Program-made: the position numbers and the translations under genes | Shown: positions 1 through 11,922 of the stretch, piece after piece | How the letters are laid out: every line of letters starts with the position of its first letter | Numbering within the stretch: the first letter of the stretch is position 1 | Source: Nemophila menziesii | Taxonomy: Eukaryota > Streptophyta > Magnoliopsida > Boraginales > Hydrophyllaceae | NCBI GenBank assembly: GCA_029959085.1 | Contig: JARWIR010000021.1 | Coordinates: forward strand, 19,121,620 to 19,185,619 | Reading direction: 5' to 3' | DNA length: 64,000 nt | Notes under the pieces: model-generated | Databases searched by the model: none | The model's input: only the letters and a program-made list of their open reading frames with translations | What the model was told of the DNA's origin: nothing

Positions 1-368
1 CAAAATCGGCTTCCTTGTAGGAGTAATTTCCACTTCTTTAGGCGTGTGATGCAGAAATTCAGATTTAGGCAGCTTTTCCTTTTCCATGTTTTTAGCCTTT
101 GTTTCCTTTATCTCCAATTTCCATGTAAATCTCTTTCCATAAGTTGTTGTCTTTGACTTGGACTCTAATTAATCTCCATAATTATCTTTAAAGCTTCACA
201 CTAAATAAACAATTAAACCCAATATGCTCTTAAAATATTATGTTTCTAAATCAAGACTCAAAATTGGAAAGTGCACTAAACTAAGCTAAAATCAACCTAT
301 ACACTAATAAATAAGCCTAAAATGATGTCTCCGAAGTATATTTTATTATCACAAATGAGGAGACATCA
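1..368 (-). mobile_element. LTR fragment, gypsy-like family (LTR-1), cut by window start
   Basis: This is the terminal part of a long terminal repeat lying in minus orientation. It ends with GGAGACATCA at 368, where the LINE reading frame begins. It resembles the last 500 bp of the LTR at 1,246-3,031, sharing blocks around the tracts 'ttgacttgg', 'taaagcttcaca' and 'aaatcaagact'. As there, its end carries a short hairpin: GATGTCTCC at 323-331 pairs with GGAGACATC at 359-367. The rest of the element lies outside the window. Family assignment (Athila/Tat-like) is inferred from the related copies further right that are followed by gag-like sequence. Confidence 0.6.
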
Positions 369-1245
369 CAACCAGAAGATTAACTTCAATAAATTGTCTA
401 TTATATTTAGCAAAGGTTTTCCTGAAGAAAAGGCACAAGAGATAGCAAATAGTCTTAATATAAATTACACAAATGAATTCGGCAAGTATTTGGGAATTCC
501 ACTCTCACTAAAAAGATCGAAAAGCGAGAACTTATCTTACATTAGGGACAAACTTTTGAATAAATCAGCCAGTTGGATAGAAAAATTATTGTCGGATAAG
601 GAAGAGAAATTTTGATCAAGGCGGTGTTACAGTCAATTCCAAATTACACCATGTCAATTTTCAAATTTCCAATTACTATGTGCAAAGCCATGAGCAGTCT
701 TGTTGCTAACTTCTGGTGGAATTCGCGGAACAAGTAAAGTATCCATTGGCTAGCTTGGAAGAAAGTAGCTAAATCAAAAAAATGAAGGGGGTATTGGATT
801 TAGAGACTTTCAGAAAATAGATTTAGCTTTACTAGCTAATCAGACTTGGAGATTGTTACATAATTCGGATTCTCTGCTATATAAAGTGCTGAAAGGAATT
901 TATTTCCCAATAACGGACATGTGGAATGCAAAACTAAAAAATAAAAGATCATGGAGTTGGGCGAGAATTTTTAAATGGTTAAAATTTATCAAGGAGGAGA
1001 GTTTATGGTAGATAGGTAATGGGATGAAGATTGATATATGGTAAGATGCTTGGATAAGAAAAGGTTATAAAATAACCCAACCAAATGGAACAAAAATATC
1101 TCGGGTGGCAGAATGTTTCAATGATCAAATGACAAATTGGAACTGAAACACTTAACAATTTTTGTACAAGTAGAGACCTAATGGAGATACGGAAAATTCC
1201 GATTATGAAAATAAATAAGGAGGACTATATAGAATGGACGTCAAC
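369..1245 (+). pseudogene. LINE (L1-type) ORF2 remnant, C-terminal reverse transcriptase region
   Basis: A non-LTR retrotransposon polyprotein can be followed in the plus strand. Residues around QKINFNKLSIIFSK and KYLGIPL are the usual end of the plant L1 reverse transcriptase. They are followed by the connector with IKAVLQSIPNYTMSIFKFP, NFWWNS, IHWLAWKK, GGIGFRDF and WIGNGMKIDIW. The reading frame breaks near 605-612 (single-base shift) and has stops near 736 and 1,009, so it is dead. The 5' part is missing because LTR-1 interrupts the reverse transcriptase. The LINE continues at 3,032 after a second LTR insertion. The identification rests on motif order and is firm; the subfamily was not determined. 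Confidence 0.85.
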
Positions 1246-3031
1246 TGGTGTCTCCTTGTGTGTTCTAAATAAACACACCTAAAAAGGCAAGACATGTACC
1301 GCAAGTGTACGGGTCGTCCAAGTAATATCCGGTAAATGGGATTTCGATCTCAGGGACGGAATGGATATAACTAAGATGTTATGCAATAAATAGAAATAGT
1401 TGCTTGAATGACAATTAAAAGTAAAAGAAATAAATTTTTGTTTTGTTTTTGTTTAAAGGACTAAAGTGAAAATAAAGTAAAATATTAAACTAAATTAATA
1501 CTAATGCAAGAAAATAAAATATGAAGAGACGCAAAGATGAGAGATAGTACTTGAGTCACGCTAAGGTTTCACCGAGATTAACTTAATCAATGCTTCTACT
1601 AAGGGACAAATTAGTAACTAGTAATAGTCGGAATTCTAGATTCTCCTAACCCCCGTCAGGGTGGACTTAGGAGCTATTCTCAGATGTTACAAACCGCGCC
1701 AGGGCGATCATAATCCACCTTCGAATGTCAGGTTCTCTACCCAATTGGCTATAAGGTTAACTAAGTCCGTCAGGATCAATAATTTCTACCTTACGTTTAT
1801 TACCTATGTCTGTAATTAAATCCCCCGTCAAGGCGATCACTTCCCCACAAAAGTGAATAGCTTAATTACTAAATCCTATGTCTAATTGGCCAAATTAAAA
1901 ATAGTGAAATAACCCTACGATAATAAACAATACTAAATTACTCAATTCGAATTAAACTGTAAAAATCCCAAATAAGAACACATCAATCAAATAAACTAAG
2001 GTTCAACCCATATAACGATTCTCAAGCACTTAACAGATTTAGCTCATAATGGAAAATAAAAATAACAAAATAAAACTAAAAGACATAATGTTTAACAAAA
2101 AGAAAAATAAATAAACCTAATTACGACGTTGGGTTTGGTTGTGATCTGGAGAAGATGTCTCTCTCCAGCTCTTAACTTTCTTCCTTCCTGCTTGCTCTGA
2201 CTTGAAAACCTTAAGCCTCTTGTATAATTATATGATGTGTAGGTAAAGAGGAGGATAAGGGGTGTATTTATAGGTGCTAGGAAGCCCTGATTCTTTTTTA
2301 CTTGGAGTGGAAGACAAGTCAAGAACTCTTTAATTCGCAACCCTAAAATCTAGGAAATGTAAGATTCTGCTGCTGATTTGTTTTGGTAATATCTCCTTCA
2401 ATACTTATCCGTTTGACGCGTTCCAATAGTCAAAACCACTTGTCTCGGAAAGATCTATCCATTGGTCCATACCATTCTACCGATTTCTTAGCCAATATTA
2501 AGTTATGGAATCGGTCTTTGAACGTGGCTGGAATTTGACAACTTTATATTTTCCTTCTTTGCATATATCCTTCCTTAATCTTATTATTCCCATGTATATC
2601 TCTTTCCTTTACTTTATAAAATTGACTTGGTCTCTAATTAATTACCATATATCTTTTAAAGCTTCACAATAAATAAATAAATTAAACCGCATATGCTTTT
2701 AAAAATTAATAAATTATTAAATCAAGACTAGAAATTAGAAAATGCACTCTAAAATTAGAAAATCGAATGAAATACTTCCTAACACACTAAAAATAATATA
2801 AGACTCTAATTCTCACTTCTCCTCCTTGTAGTGGTTCTCAAGAACCTACTAACTTTGCACTTAAAATAACCAAATTAACGCACAAAAGCTCTAAAAATGC
2901 AAATAGTCTAATTCCAAGGGGAGAAAGTGCAATATGACGAAATAAGCATAAACGTCTATCAAATAGGTCAAATATTCACCTAAAAGGATGTCTCCAAAGG
3001 GCTAATAATTATAACAAATAGGGAGACATCA
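1246..3031 (-). mobile_element. Solo LTR (LTR-2), gypsy-like, inserted in the LINE
   Basis: A 1,786-bp segment interrupts the LINE zf-RVT region exactly between two codons of the sequence WTST/KDG. It starts TGGTGTCTCC and ends GGAGACATCA (TG...CA ends). The flanks are tcaac at 1,241-1,245 and gcaac at 3,032-3,036, a 5-bp target duplication with one mismatch. No gag or pol lies inside, so this is a solo LTR left by LTR-LTR recombination. It contains the 'gcaagtgtacgggtcgtc' block (1,300-1,318) seen in several plant gypsy LTRs and the repeated 'ccgtcag/ggcgatca' elements (1,650-1,845). The minus orientation is assumed from the related LTRs at 42-44 kb and 59-61 kb. The end near 2,973-3,029 is a hairpin, GATGTCTCC with GGAGACATC. 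Confidence 0.8.
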
Positions 3032-4180
3032 GCAACTAAAGATGGTAACTATTCAACTAAGACGGGATATCACCGACTGGTTCAGATTGATGAAGATAAA
3101 ATGGGGCAATCAACGGAATATGGTGAATCAAATAATAAGAAATTCCACAGATTAATATGGAATTATAATGTTCCCCTAAAGGTAAGGAATTTTGCATGGA
3201 AAGTTCATAATAATGCCATACCAACAAAGAAGAATCTAAAAAAGAGGAAATGTGCTGAAGAAGATACATGTGAATGGTGTGAAACGGGGGCGGAATCTGT
3301 TGAACATATCTTTCTGAAATGTCCCTTCAGTAAAGGAGTATGGGCGAACTCTCAATTGCAAATTAAAATAGAAGATGACAGCAACGAAAAGATTAGTGAT
3401 TGGATATTGAATGTCATTGAAAACTACTCAAAAAATGGTTGAGAAAAAAGACTGGTAACGACAATTGTGTTACTAACATTATAGAACATTTGGAAGGCTA
3501 GGATGAAATGATTCTTTGAAAAAGAAAGATGGGTTATTAAGGACATTATAGAGAACTAAATTTACTATTAAAAATCTATTTGGCGAGACATAAATGGTAA
3601 GCCAAAGAAAGATTATTACGACTGAAAAAGAACACGATATTGAGGAGGAGAATAATCCAATATTGAGAGATGAATCTGACATCATATGGCTCTGCGACTC
3701 TTCTCACATTAACAGCTGGGCTCCAACTAGTATGACTTCCCTTGCAGTTAATAAGGAGGGTGTAGTTAAAAAGGTAATTACAAAAAGAGCGATAATAAAC
3801 AACAATGTGGAAGGGGAAATGTGGGCCGTTCTGTTGGCCATGAGATCTGCATCAGATCTCGGTATTAAGAGTAGTTCATTCTACTCGGATAACCTTGAGG
3901 TTGTTCAAGGTATCAATCGACGAATGGGAGTTGACTGGACGATTCACCCCATGATTTTCGAAGCATGGAGGTGGATAGGACAATTTCCAGATTGGAAAGT
4001 TACGCATGATAAAAGGGAATACAATGGGGTTGCGGACACACTTGCTAAGTGTATTAGGAATAACTTGGATGTTTCATCGTGTCCATGTAATTCACTAGTT
4101 AATTTCTATAGTAGTATTAGTAAGATATATTCGGGCTGTAATAGGTAACAATTATGTATCTTGTATTTGAAAAAAAAAGT
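3032..4180 (+). pseudogene. LINE ORF2 remnant, zf-RVT and RNase H domains, with 3' A-tract
   Basis: Continuation of the interrupted LINE. At 3,037-3,442 the zf-RVT region reads with WNYNVPLKVRNFAWKVHNN and the zinc-binding pattern C-x2-C ... H-x4-C (CEWC, VEHIFLKC). After stops near 3,440-3,590, an RNase H (RVT_3) domain is open from 3,594 to 4,148. Its acidic residues are visible in WLCDSSH, EGEMWAVLLAMRS and YSDNLEVV, and near the end NGVADTLAK. The A-tract at about 4,169-4,178 probably marks the 3' end. The RNase H frame is intact while the upstream frame is broken, so no full protein can be made. Removing the LTR at 1,246-3,031 restores continuous homology with the upstream part. Confidence 0.85.
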
Positions 4181-5405
4181 GCCTCTGGTACTCGAGAAGT
4201 GCCTGAAATACACAACCAAACAGGAGTGAGTGATAACAAATACAATAAAATGGAAAAGTATTTTAGCAGTGGCTAAGATAACACCATAGATTCACTAAAA
4301 GTTACCTTTTCATAGAAGATACAGAAGGTCTAGGAAACAGTGGTGCAGCTCTGCGAGAGAGAAAGTATTTTCATTAGATGAAAACTTGTCTCAATAATTA
4401 CTAAAAAAATTCAGAAATTACAAGACTATTTATCAAAGGTGTAACAGTTAACTTTTGTTTTCTCTTCACATAATCTGTAATCTAGTTTTAAAGCAATAAA
4501 TCCAGTTCCCAAACAAACTTGGAGCTCAAGAAGTTAAAGAAGAACATGAACAAATGGCAAGGTTTTCGATTCTAAACACGTAACTTTTCATGATTAAAGG
4601 GTTTAAACAGAATGACTAAAGATTAGTTCTGTATTTTGCCATAATTCTGTTAACAAGAGTAACGAGTCACGGAAACTAACAATGAGGGGTAACCAGTACC
4701 AAAAGAAATAGTGGGAGGTAAGTTGATAAACGGCCCATAGTTCAAGGGGTAACAACCGTATTTACTCTAACTAGAAAATAAAATATATGGGTTAACCTAA
4801 TAGTTTAAAATAATCTAAATATTTATAATTTTTTTTAATTTAAAGGGATATTTAACACACATAAAATAGTTTGAGAAGTGATAGGTTATATACCAATTTT
4901 TTGTGAGTTAATATTTTGCTTGTAATCATCAATGCTCGATCCTTTGATAGCTTTCTTTCCTGCTGAATGCATATCTCAATTTTCTAGGGAATTTCTGTTT
5001 TATGCAACGGTTGGGTATTGGGTGGATCTTCGACTCCTAGTTGTTCTGGTTCATTATTGAATTTGGTGCGGCAACTTGCAGACACTAGGTAATTATTTTG
5101 AGAGTTGTTTGCTAGGATGAAGCTGCATGTTTTGAGAGGAAAAGTTTGCCTACAGAGTGATTCATATTACATATATTACATGTTATATCATTTTAACTCT
5201 ATTTGGGATGTTCTCCTACCACACTTTAAGAGTAACTCCGGTTTTCGATTCATTATGTGGACATATATTGGGTAGGGATTTTATGAGTTTGTATGTGTGT
5301 GATATTGATGATACTCGTATTGTAACTTTTTGTCGGGGTCTATTTATTACAACAAATAAAAAATGGCATGACATCTCATCTCAGAAAGAGTGCCATTGTC
5401 AACTT

Positions 5406-5441
<36 letters not shown>

Positions 5442-5559
5442 TTGAAAAAAAATAAAAAGAAAAGAACCGACAAAGTGGAATTCTTTTGTAAATCATCTTC
5501 GAGCATAACTCAAGTTTTAAGGCGATTCGTGAATGGTTAGTCAGTAGAAAGTCAAAAGT
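4181..5559. other. No gene recognised; contains a (TA)n microsatellite
   Basis: I see no supported gene on either strand. The open frame at 5,157-5,540 ends in the translated (TA)n run at about 5,409-5,438 and has no recognisable domain. The stretch 4,660-4,760 has 'aggggtaac' twice but no clear element boundary. Confidence 0.5.
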
Positions 5560-6300
5560 TTGCTTCATATTATCAGAATATACGACGTATCATTACCGTT
5601 CCTAAGCCATTATCGAAAGACCTTAGGATTTATAGCTACATGGGTAATTCATGATTGATCAATTAGGGAATAACTAAGTGGACCATTAGACGCTAGGTAG
5701 TATTAGTAATAGGACTATCTCCCGAGAGGGGGTCGGATTACAGACATAGTATATAGGCGCTTGGTGTGCGCCAGTGAGACGAGAGATCTTGACTAGCCAA
5801 GTAGTCAATTAGACTTTAAACAAATTATATCTGGAAGTATTGTTAGGTCACTCGGGAGAGGTCTCTAATAACATAGGATAACTTCTTATTTACCTGGGAG
5901 GGATTGGGAAGAGTTTAGAATCCCGACTAATGTGGATGACCAATTTTACCTTATATCTAGAAATATTGAATTATTTGACTTTGGTAATTACTACCAATAC
6001 TCAAGCACGCTTCTCTCATATTCAAACTTCTGTTAATTAATTTCTTTTTCTCTTTAATTCTTACTTTATTATTTTATCTTTATACTATTTTCACTTTAGT
6101 TCTAATTATAAAAAATCCAACTAACATTATTTACTTTTATTATTATTCATCATACAATTAAGCTATTATACTCATAAACACAATATTTTAACCTTGATGG
6201 TACCTGTGGAGATGATAAACCCTTCATACTTATCGATTTATTACTTGTCAACGACCGGTACACTTATGGGAAGTCACCCACCTCTTGTGTCAATTTATAA
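5560..6300 (+). mobile_element. LTR-like sequence, related family, plus orientation
   Basis: The stretch carries the same modules as LTR-2 but in the opposite orientation: 'tctcccgagagggggtcgga' near 5,716, 'tcactcgggagaggtc' near 5,848, and near the end 'gatggtacctgtggagatga', then 'tacttgtcaacgaccggtac' near 6,245. That last part is an inverted, diverged version of the 'gtgtacgggtcgtccaagta' block of LTR-2. Boundaries were not found, and the neighbouring minus-strand gag/protease remnant has the other orientation, so this is probably an independent insertion. Confidence 0.45.
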
Positions 6301-6329
6301 TCACACCTTTGGGGAGGAGAAGATGATTG

Positions 6330-8557
6330 TCTTTTTTTATCAGTATCATAGTCAAGAATAATGAAATCATAGTGAATTATAAAATTACATGCCTGAGGAG
6401 TACGTCCTTAATCTTTCATTCGGGTTGGGAGATAGACAATTCTGCCATTTGCAAGACCATAGTAGTAGGCCTTACGCTCCCAATCTTTAATTTCTCAACC
6501 AACAATCTAGGAATGAGATTGATGTTCACACCCAAATCGCATAAAGCTCTCCCAGTCCATTCTTTACCAATAGATATAGATATATTAAAACTCTCGGGAT
6601 CTATCAACTTTGGAGGCAACTTGCTTTGGAAAATTGCACTACACTTCTCCGGCAAACCAACCATCTCCCCTCTAAGTACTTGAGTTGGTTGGAGAGAACA
6701 TCCTTCATGAATTTCATATATTTTAGCATACTTTGGATGGCTTCCACAAACTGTAAATTGATTTACAATTTTCTCACCCTGTCCATGAACTTCTTGTACT
6801 CTATGTGATATTCCTTATTTTGAACGCGTGAAGGATACGGTGGATGAGATTGATTTTTGTTCACAACTACCTCTTTATTTTTCTTTTCTTCCAGTGTCTT
6901 TTTAATATTTATATCTACGATTACCGGCTCAACTAATTCTTTAACAATTTCTTCTACCTCTTTTGGATTTGAAGTCAACTCTTTCTCTTTCATAACAGGA
7001 AATGATGGGGGTAGTTTATTCCCACTCCTTAATGCAATCGCGTTAAACTCTTCATTTTTTCATGGATTCTCGGTATTTCTAGGAAGTTCACCTCACCTCT
7101 AGCACGTTCGTTAAATGGTTTATCAACTAGTTCAAAACTAACTTTTTACAGAACGCTCATGGCTCAATAAGATCAAACTTACTTCAACCGCATTGCTTAC
7201 TAATCTATTCTTTACTTTTAATGTGTGTTTCAAGTTTATCTTTTAAGTATATAAAATGACAAGTTCATAAACCTACTATTTTACTATCATTGACTTGTTA
7301 AAATTATGCTTAATAGTGACATTCACTACATTCTACACCAAAATCTATACTACTAAAAACAAATAAAACACATAAAGTGGGGTTGAGGACAACAAATCCC
7401 CACCCTCAACTCAAATGTGAGCCGTGACTCAACGACTGAAAACAGACTCAATTAATGTAAAGAAAAAAAAACCTAATATACAAATAGAGAAAGGGTGGAG
7501 AAGAGAGAAAAAATTACTCTTGAGGCTATTGACTCGTGTGACCAACATCCAAGATGGGATGCGGTGGATCCTTCGCTATATCGTGCCTTAATTTTTTTAG
7601 GAGTTCTGTGATGTGAACTTGATTTGCCTTGATTAGTTCCACATCATTGGAAATTAGGGTTGAGCTAATTCTATTGAATTAAGTTGCTCACTCACCTTCT
7701 CTTGCCAAGAGATATCTCTCAACTTTTCTTCTCTCAGGATTGTCTTTATCCACGCATAACGCATGATGTTACCTGGGTTTCTCACAAGTTTCTCCTTTTA
7801 TCGAAGTTTCACATCCGCCATCATCAATAGCCTCGTAATAGTTGAGAGAAATTAAAATTAAATAAATCTTTTTGGCCCAACTCATTACCCATACAAAAAT
7901 AACTTCCGCTACATCTACTTCTTCCTCTCTCATAACATAATTTCAAGATAGCATATTATTTACTTACATCAACGGTTCAAGTGTTCCCAAAAGCTGATGG
8001 TGCAAGGAAGTGATACCAGATTCTCATATCGGGGTGAAGGAACTTGTAAGGCCAAGATGCTTCAACTCTTCTCCCACCTTATCATAATCTAGCACCAACT
8101 CATCATTGCACACATGTTCATGTAGTTGGTTCCAATAAAACGTTTTGATTTTCTTCACCTTTTCTTTATTATTTCATTTTCCAACCAATTTCTTCAACTT
8201 GATGTGTCTGCGAATCTTTTCAACGGTGAAAGGAACTAACTTGCCACGAATATGAACTCTTCCTTCACTATATTGGCTAAAGAGGCAAATATAAACCTAT
8301 TTTACTAGCTCAATTATTAATCTCAAATGCTCCATCTTGAATGTCTTCCATCACAATCTCTCTCATTTCTCAAGAAATCTCTTGTATTCACCTTTTTCAA
8401 CTTCCTCCGTAAATTCTCTCTCGTTCGTGATTGTTAAGGTAGGCATGGTTCGTGTTGTGATAGCTACTAGGGCCCTAGAAGCATTGCTCATGTTAGGTAG
8501 AGGCACCTTGACTTGGTGAGGTTGTGGTGTCTTCTTCTTTGAAAGCCAAATTGTCAT
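6330..8557 (-). pseudogene. Athila/Tat-like Ty3/gypsy remnant: gag region and aspartic protease
   Basis: Read on the minus strand from 8,557 down, the order is as follows. A gag-like region has YSEGRVHIRGKLVPFT near 8,265-8,175, typical of Athila/Tat or 'putative plant transposon' N-terminal domains. A coil follows (ELIKANQVHITELLKKLRHD, about 7,645-7,570). Then comes a linker with HPPYPSRVQNKEYHIEYKKF (6,850-6,785). The retroviral-type aspartic protease region has CSAIFQSKLPPKL and GRALCDLGVNINLIPRLL (6,640-6,490). The usual active-site triplet DTG/DSG appears as DLG, as is common in this plant lineage. There are many stops and frame shifts. Reverse transcriptase and integrase are not seen. 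Lineage from motif style, moderately sure. Confidence 0.75.
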
Positions 8558-9480
8558 GCCCTGAATAACGCGACTATTCTATCTAATTTAAAATAATTAA
8601 AAATATATTTCATTCCAATAAATAAATATTTATTACATTAAATTTATTGAAATTAAATAAATACAAACTAATAAATACAAAAATTTATTCTTCTTCTTCA
8701 ACGTGTCTTGTTCTACTGACCGCTACCCAAATCCTTAAGTTATCTAGCACCTGAAAGGGTGGGGAAAGGGGGTGAGTTTTCACTAGCTCAGTGAGAAAAT
8801 AAATAATGGTTATATGCAAACTTTAACCTAGGGGCAGTAATTAAGACGTTGTCATTGAACTGGTAAATGTCTGAATATAAATTAAACATTCACAAAGAAA
8901 TAAATAAATCAGATAAGTGTATAGAGCCAACTAGGTAGCCCATACTACCTAGGGAGCCATATACACTAGCAAGTAATAATCACATTGCAAAGGATACTGT
9001 GGGATTGCCCTTATGACACCGGACACAACACTCAATCCCTTATCACTCCCACTGGTAATACCCCGGGTAAACCGAACCTACGACCCAGTGGCTAAGGAAC
9101 TCTCCGTCACATGCGCCAGGTGGGAATTGATCATGATAGTCGTGTTAACCCTGGCAAGCCCGCTGCCGTAGATGTATCAAATATCAAATATGAAACGACT
9201 AAGTATGTCGATTCAACAATGATGACAATTAACAATTAATGGATAGACAACAAATTAGGTCATGTTATCCCAATGATACCATTGATCATATAATAACAAA
9301 TTAATACAATTAATTCAATAATAACGAGACTGTATAATTCAGATAGATAATAACACATAGTTTTCAAAATCACCGAATTAAATATATTATTGTATAATTT
9401 AAAATAAGGTTAAATATAAACATATTAAAAATTATTTAAATTCCTCACCTTAAAAGAACCTATTAGCAAATAATTAATCA
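8552..9480. mobile_element. LTR-like or other dispersed repeat, not classified
   Basis: Starts with TGTCATGCCC, an LTR-like 5' end. It includes 'aaagggtggggaaagggggt' near 8,753 followed by 'cactagctcagtgagaaaa', a pattern seen in plant LTRs. No open reading frame longer than about 60 codons and no matching right boundary were found; the text near 9,450 ('attcctcacctt') may be the end. Element type is a guess. Confidence 0.3.
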
Positions 9481-9927
9481 AGTGGTCATCTTTTTAACCG
9501 GCATCACCACAATTCCCTGTTAATATGTGCTTTGCCATTTCTATGAGACCCTTCTAACTTATGTAGCAAAACTATATTTTCTCTATTAGAATATGTCTGT
9601 TTTGACCACGGTAAATATAGGTTTCATTTTAGTTACTAATAGATTAAAATGTTATTACACTACTTGAAAAAGAAAGGGGCGAAATATATTTAGTGATAGG
9701 TTTCCTTCGTGAGTTATATAGTATTGAGTTTCTCAAACTCTGAGATTTCTAAAATTAATTTAATAATCCGTTTAATGGGTTAAGAGGTGGACAAATGTAT
9801 ACTATACAATACTGTCATCCAGATAAATCGTTAGTCACCATAAGGAAGTATCGGATGAAGATTAGTGGTAACCAAGTAAATAGGGGTGATCGTGTTATTT
9901 TTAGAAAGAATAATGATATAGATATTA
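9481..9927. other. No gene recognised
   Basis: AT-rich spacer left of the MULE-like element. No reading frame, repeat or regulatory motif can be supported on either strand. Confidence 0.5.
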
Positions 9928-10822
9928 GGGTAAATGTTCCCACTGGCCACTAAACTATCTCTACGGTCCTGTTTGGACCACTTAACTATTATGAGTTCCA
10001 AATCACCCACTAGTGTATTAAAAGTGTTCCAAATTACCGACTAATATATTAAAAGTGTTTCAAATCACCCACTCTACTACTATACCCGTTAAAAAGACGT
10101 TCACACGAGACTTGAATGTGCATTTATAGTAGTCAATCTCTAATTTAACCCCACAATAACTATTTAATTATAAACTCAATGGATTAAGAACCAAAAAAAA
10201 AAACTCCATGAAATTGCCTAGTTTATTTCTAAAACACACATTATTTCTACCCTAGCGAGTCACTGAAATTCTTAATTCTTCTGCTCAAATGCATGTTTAT
10301 AATCAAAAGACTACTACAAAAACCTCTGTTAATCTATATGGGGAGAGTTTCTTCTGCTGCAATTTGTCATGACTTATCGAGTTGCTAGTATTGCCAGCCC
10401 AAGCTCATGAGCCAAAAATTGGAAGTTCAGTTTAAACCATTTACACAAAAAAAGTCGGTATTATGCAGATCTCTGCATTCTAACTACTTTGGCAGAACAA
10501 CTATGAAATCTTTATTGGCTGGAATTAGCTGATAATATGCTCAATGGAAACATCCCTATATCTCACGGAAGTAAACCTGGTCTAAATTAAATAGTTATTG
10601 TGGGGTTAAATTGGAGATTGACGACTATAAATTCACGTTCAAGTGTGTGACTGTATTTTTTACGAGATAGTAACAGAGTGGGTGATTTGAAACACTTTTA
10701 ATACATTAGTGGGTGATTTCGAACACTTTTAATACATTAGTGGTTGATATGGAACTCATAATAGTTAAGTCGTCCAAACAGGACTATAAAGATAGTTTAG
10801 TGGCATGTGGGAACATTTACCC
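9928..10822. mobile_element. Non-autonomous MULE with long terminal inverted repeats (Pack-MULE-like)
   Basis: An 895-bp element begins GGGTAAATGTTCCCAC and ends GTGGGAACATTTACCC. Its inverted arms are about 230-240 bp (9,928-10,170 and 10,590-10,822). Each arm has copies of 'cacccactagtgtattaaaa' or its complement. Flanks are tagatatta (9,919-9,927) and tatatagta (10,823-10,831), 7 of 9 identical, matching the 9-bp target duplication of Mutator-like elements. The inner 420 bp are not inverted-repeat sequence and include an LRR-like coding fragment, so this looks like a gene-capturing Pack-MULE. No transposase is encoded; movement would have needed one in trans. Confidence 0.75.
10510..10569 (+). 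pseudogene. Captured leucine-rich-repeat fragment inside the MULE
   Basis: One frame reads LYWLELADNMLNGNIPIS, which fits the plant extracellular LRR consensus LxLxxNxLxGxIPxx. A stop lies just upstream (near 10,504) and the fragment is only one repeat long, so it cannot be a functional gene. It most likely came from an LRR receptor-like protein or kinase gene. The short match makes the origin uncertain. Confidence 0.5.
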
Positions 10823-11164
10823 TATATAGTAATAAAAATTAAAAACCAATTTCTTTTTTTCTGTATTATCAATAACTAAAATGAACCTGGTCAACTTTCT
10901 TGAGCTTAGAAGCTCAAGCTTTCTCAATCTCTTCATTCGAATCGTTAGGAAGTAGATCAATCTACTTCAATTTGTGGATTAATATTTAAATTAGAGAAAA
11001 CTAGAAAAGTAATTAATTAGCGAAAGCTCGAACTATAAATTGCAATAAACCTTTTTCAGATCTCTTCTTATTCACAAATATTCCTCCTTTAATTGTCTCA
11101 TAAAATTGAACATATATATAAATTATTAAACTATTCCTTTATTACAATAGCTATCGATTAACAT

Positions 11165-11461
11165 ATTGTATGATTAAATCCTTCTTCTTCAATTTTTTCT
11201 AATAATTCGTTTAGTTTATCAACATCACCTTCCTTGCAGATAATATGAGTAAATATGTTAAATGTACATGAATTGGGATTCCCAACATTTTTCGCGATGA
11301 CTTGACTTAGAAAGTCCATTCAAGAGACAGTTAATTGTAAATACACTTGGTAAAAATCCAAGCTTAACCATCTTTCTGAAACCTTTATAACCTTCTTTAA
11401 CAATGCCTTTTTTGAGATAAGCTTTAAGCAATATATCAAACTTATCTGTACACATGGTCAA
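11165..11461 (-). pseudogene. Pentatricopeptide-repeat (PPR) protein fragment
   Basis: The minus strand encodes at least two PPR motifs: FDILLKAYLKKGIVKEGYKG with FRKMVKLGFLPSVFTINCLL, then, after a frame shift near 11,290, CTFNIFTHIICKEGDVDKLN and ELLEKIEEEGF. The pattern (helix pair, then P at the motif end) is that of P-class PPR proteins, which usually bind RNA in mitochondria or plastids. Whole genes have ten or more such repeats; here there are only two to three, with a frame shift, no start region and a stop. It is a broken fragment. Confidence 0.8.
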
Positions 11462-11584
11462 GCTTTTAAGGACATCCAGACTTTGTAAATATATTCATTT
11501 CGTCCTTGAATTTTTTTACCATAAACTAAGATATGATCAACAATACAATGATTTTCACCATATGGGGTTTGACCCAGACTAGTT

Positions 11585-11752
11585 TTGACGAAACTAAAGA
11601 AAGTGAATGCAGTGCAGAGGTTCGAATCCCCTCCCTGAATATGGGTAACCTAGTTCAGTGAAGTAGGAATATGCAGAAAGAGGCGTATATTTTCTATGGG
11701 AATAGTCGTGGTGCGCGAAATATGATCCGCACACCCATATATAAAAAAAATT
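11585..11752 (+). mobile_element. SINE-like remnant with tRNA B box
   Basis: GGTTCGAATCC at 11,619-11,629 is an exact Pol III B box. It is followed by about 100 bp of body including 'gtggtgcgcgaaatatgatc' and 'cgcacaccc', which resembles the 3' region of plant tRNA-derived SINEs, and an A-rich tail at about 11,743-11,750. A convincing A box is not seen upstream, so the head is degenerate or truncated. No tRNA can be folded here. Confidence 0.5.
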
Positions 11753-11922
11753 GGAAGAGTGAGTATGTATTTAAAGTTATTTTTCTTTTTTAATCTAAAG
11801 TGTTTATTTTAATAATAAAAAAATAAAAATATACTATGATTTTTTTACAAGATAAAATAAAAGGTTGATTCTCAATAAATCCCTATAGCCTTATTCACTA
11901 ACCCGTAAAAGACATTGTCTTT

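Noticed and set aside
4661..4760. Possible small element with 'aggggtaac' repeats
   Set aside because: No ends, target duplication or second copy seen in the window.
11585..11660. tRNA gene
   Set aside because: The B box is exact, but no A box, acceptor stem or anticodon arm can be paired; better explained as a SINE remnant.
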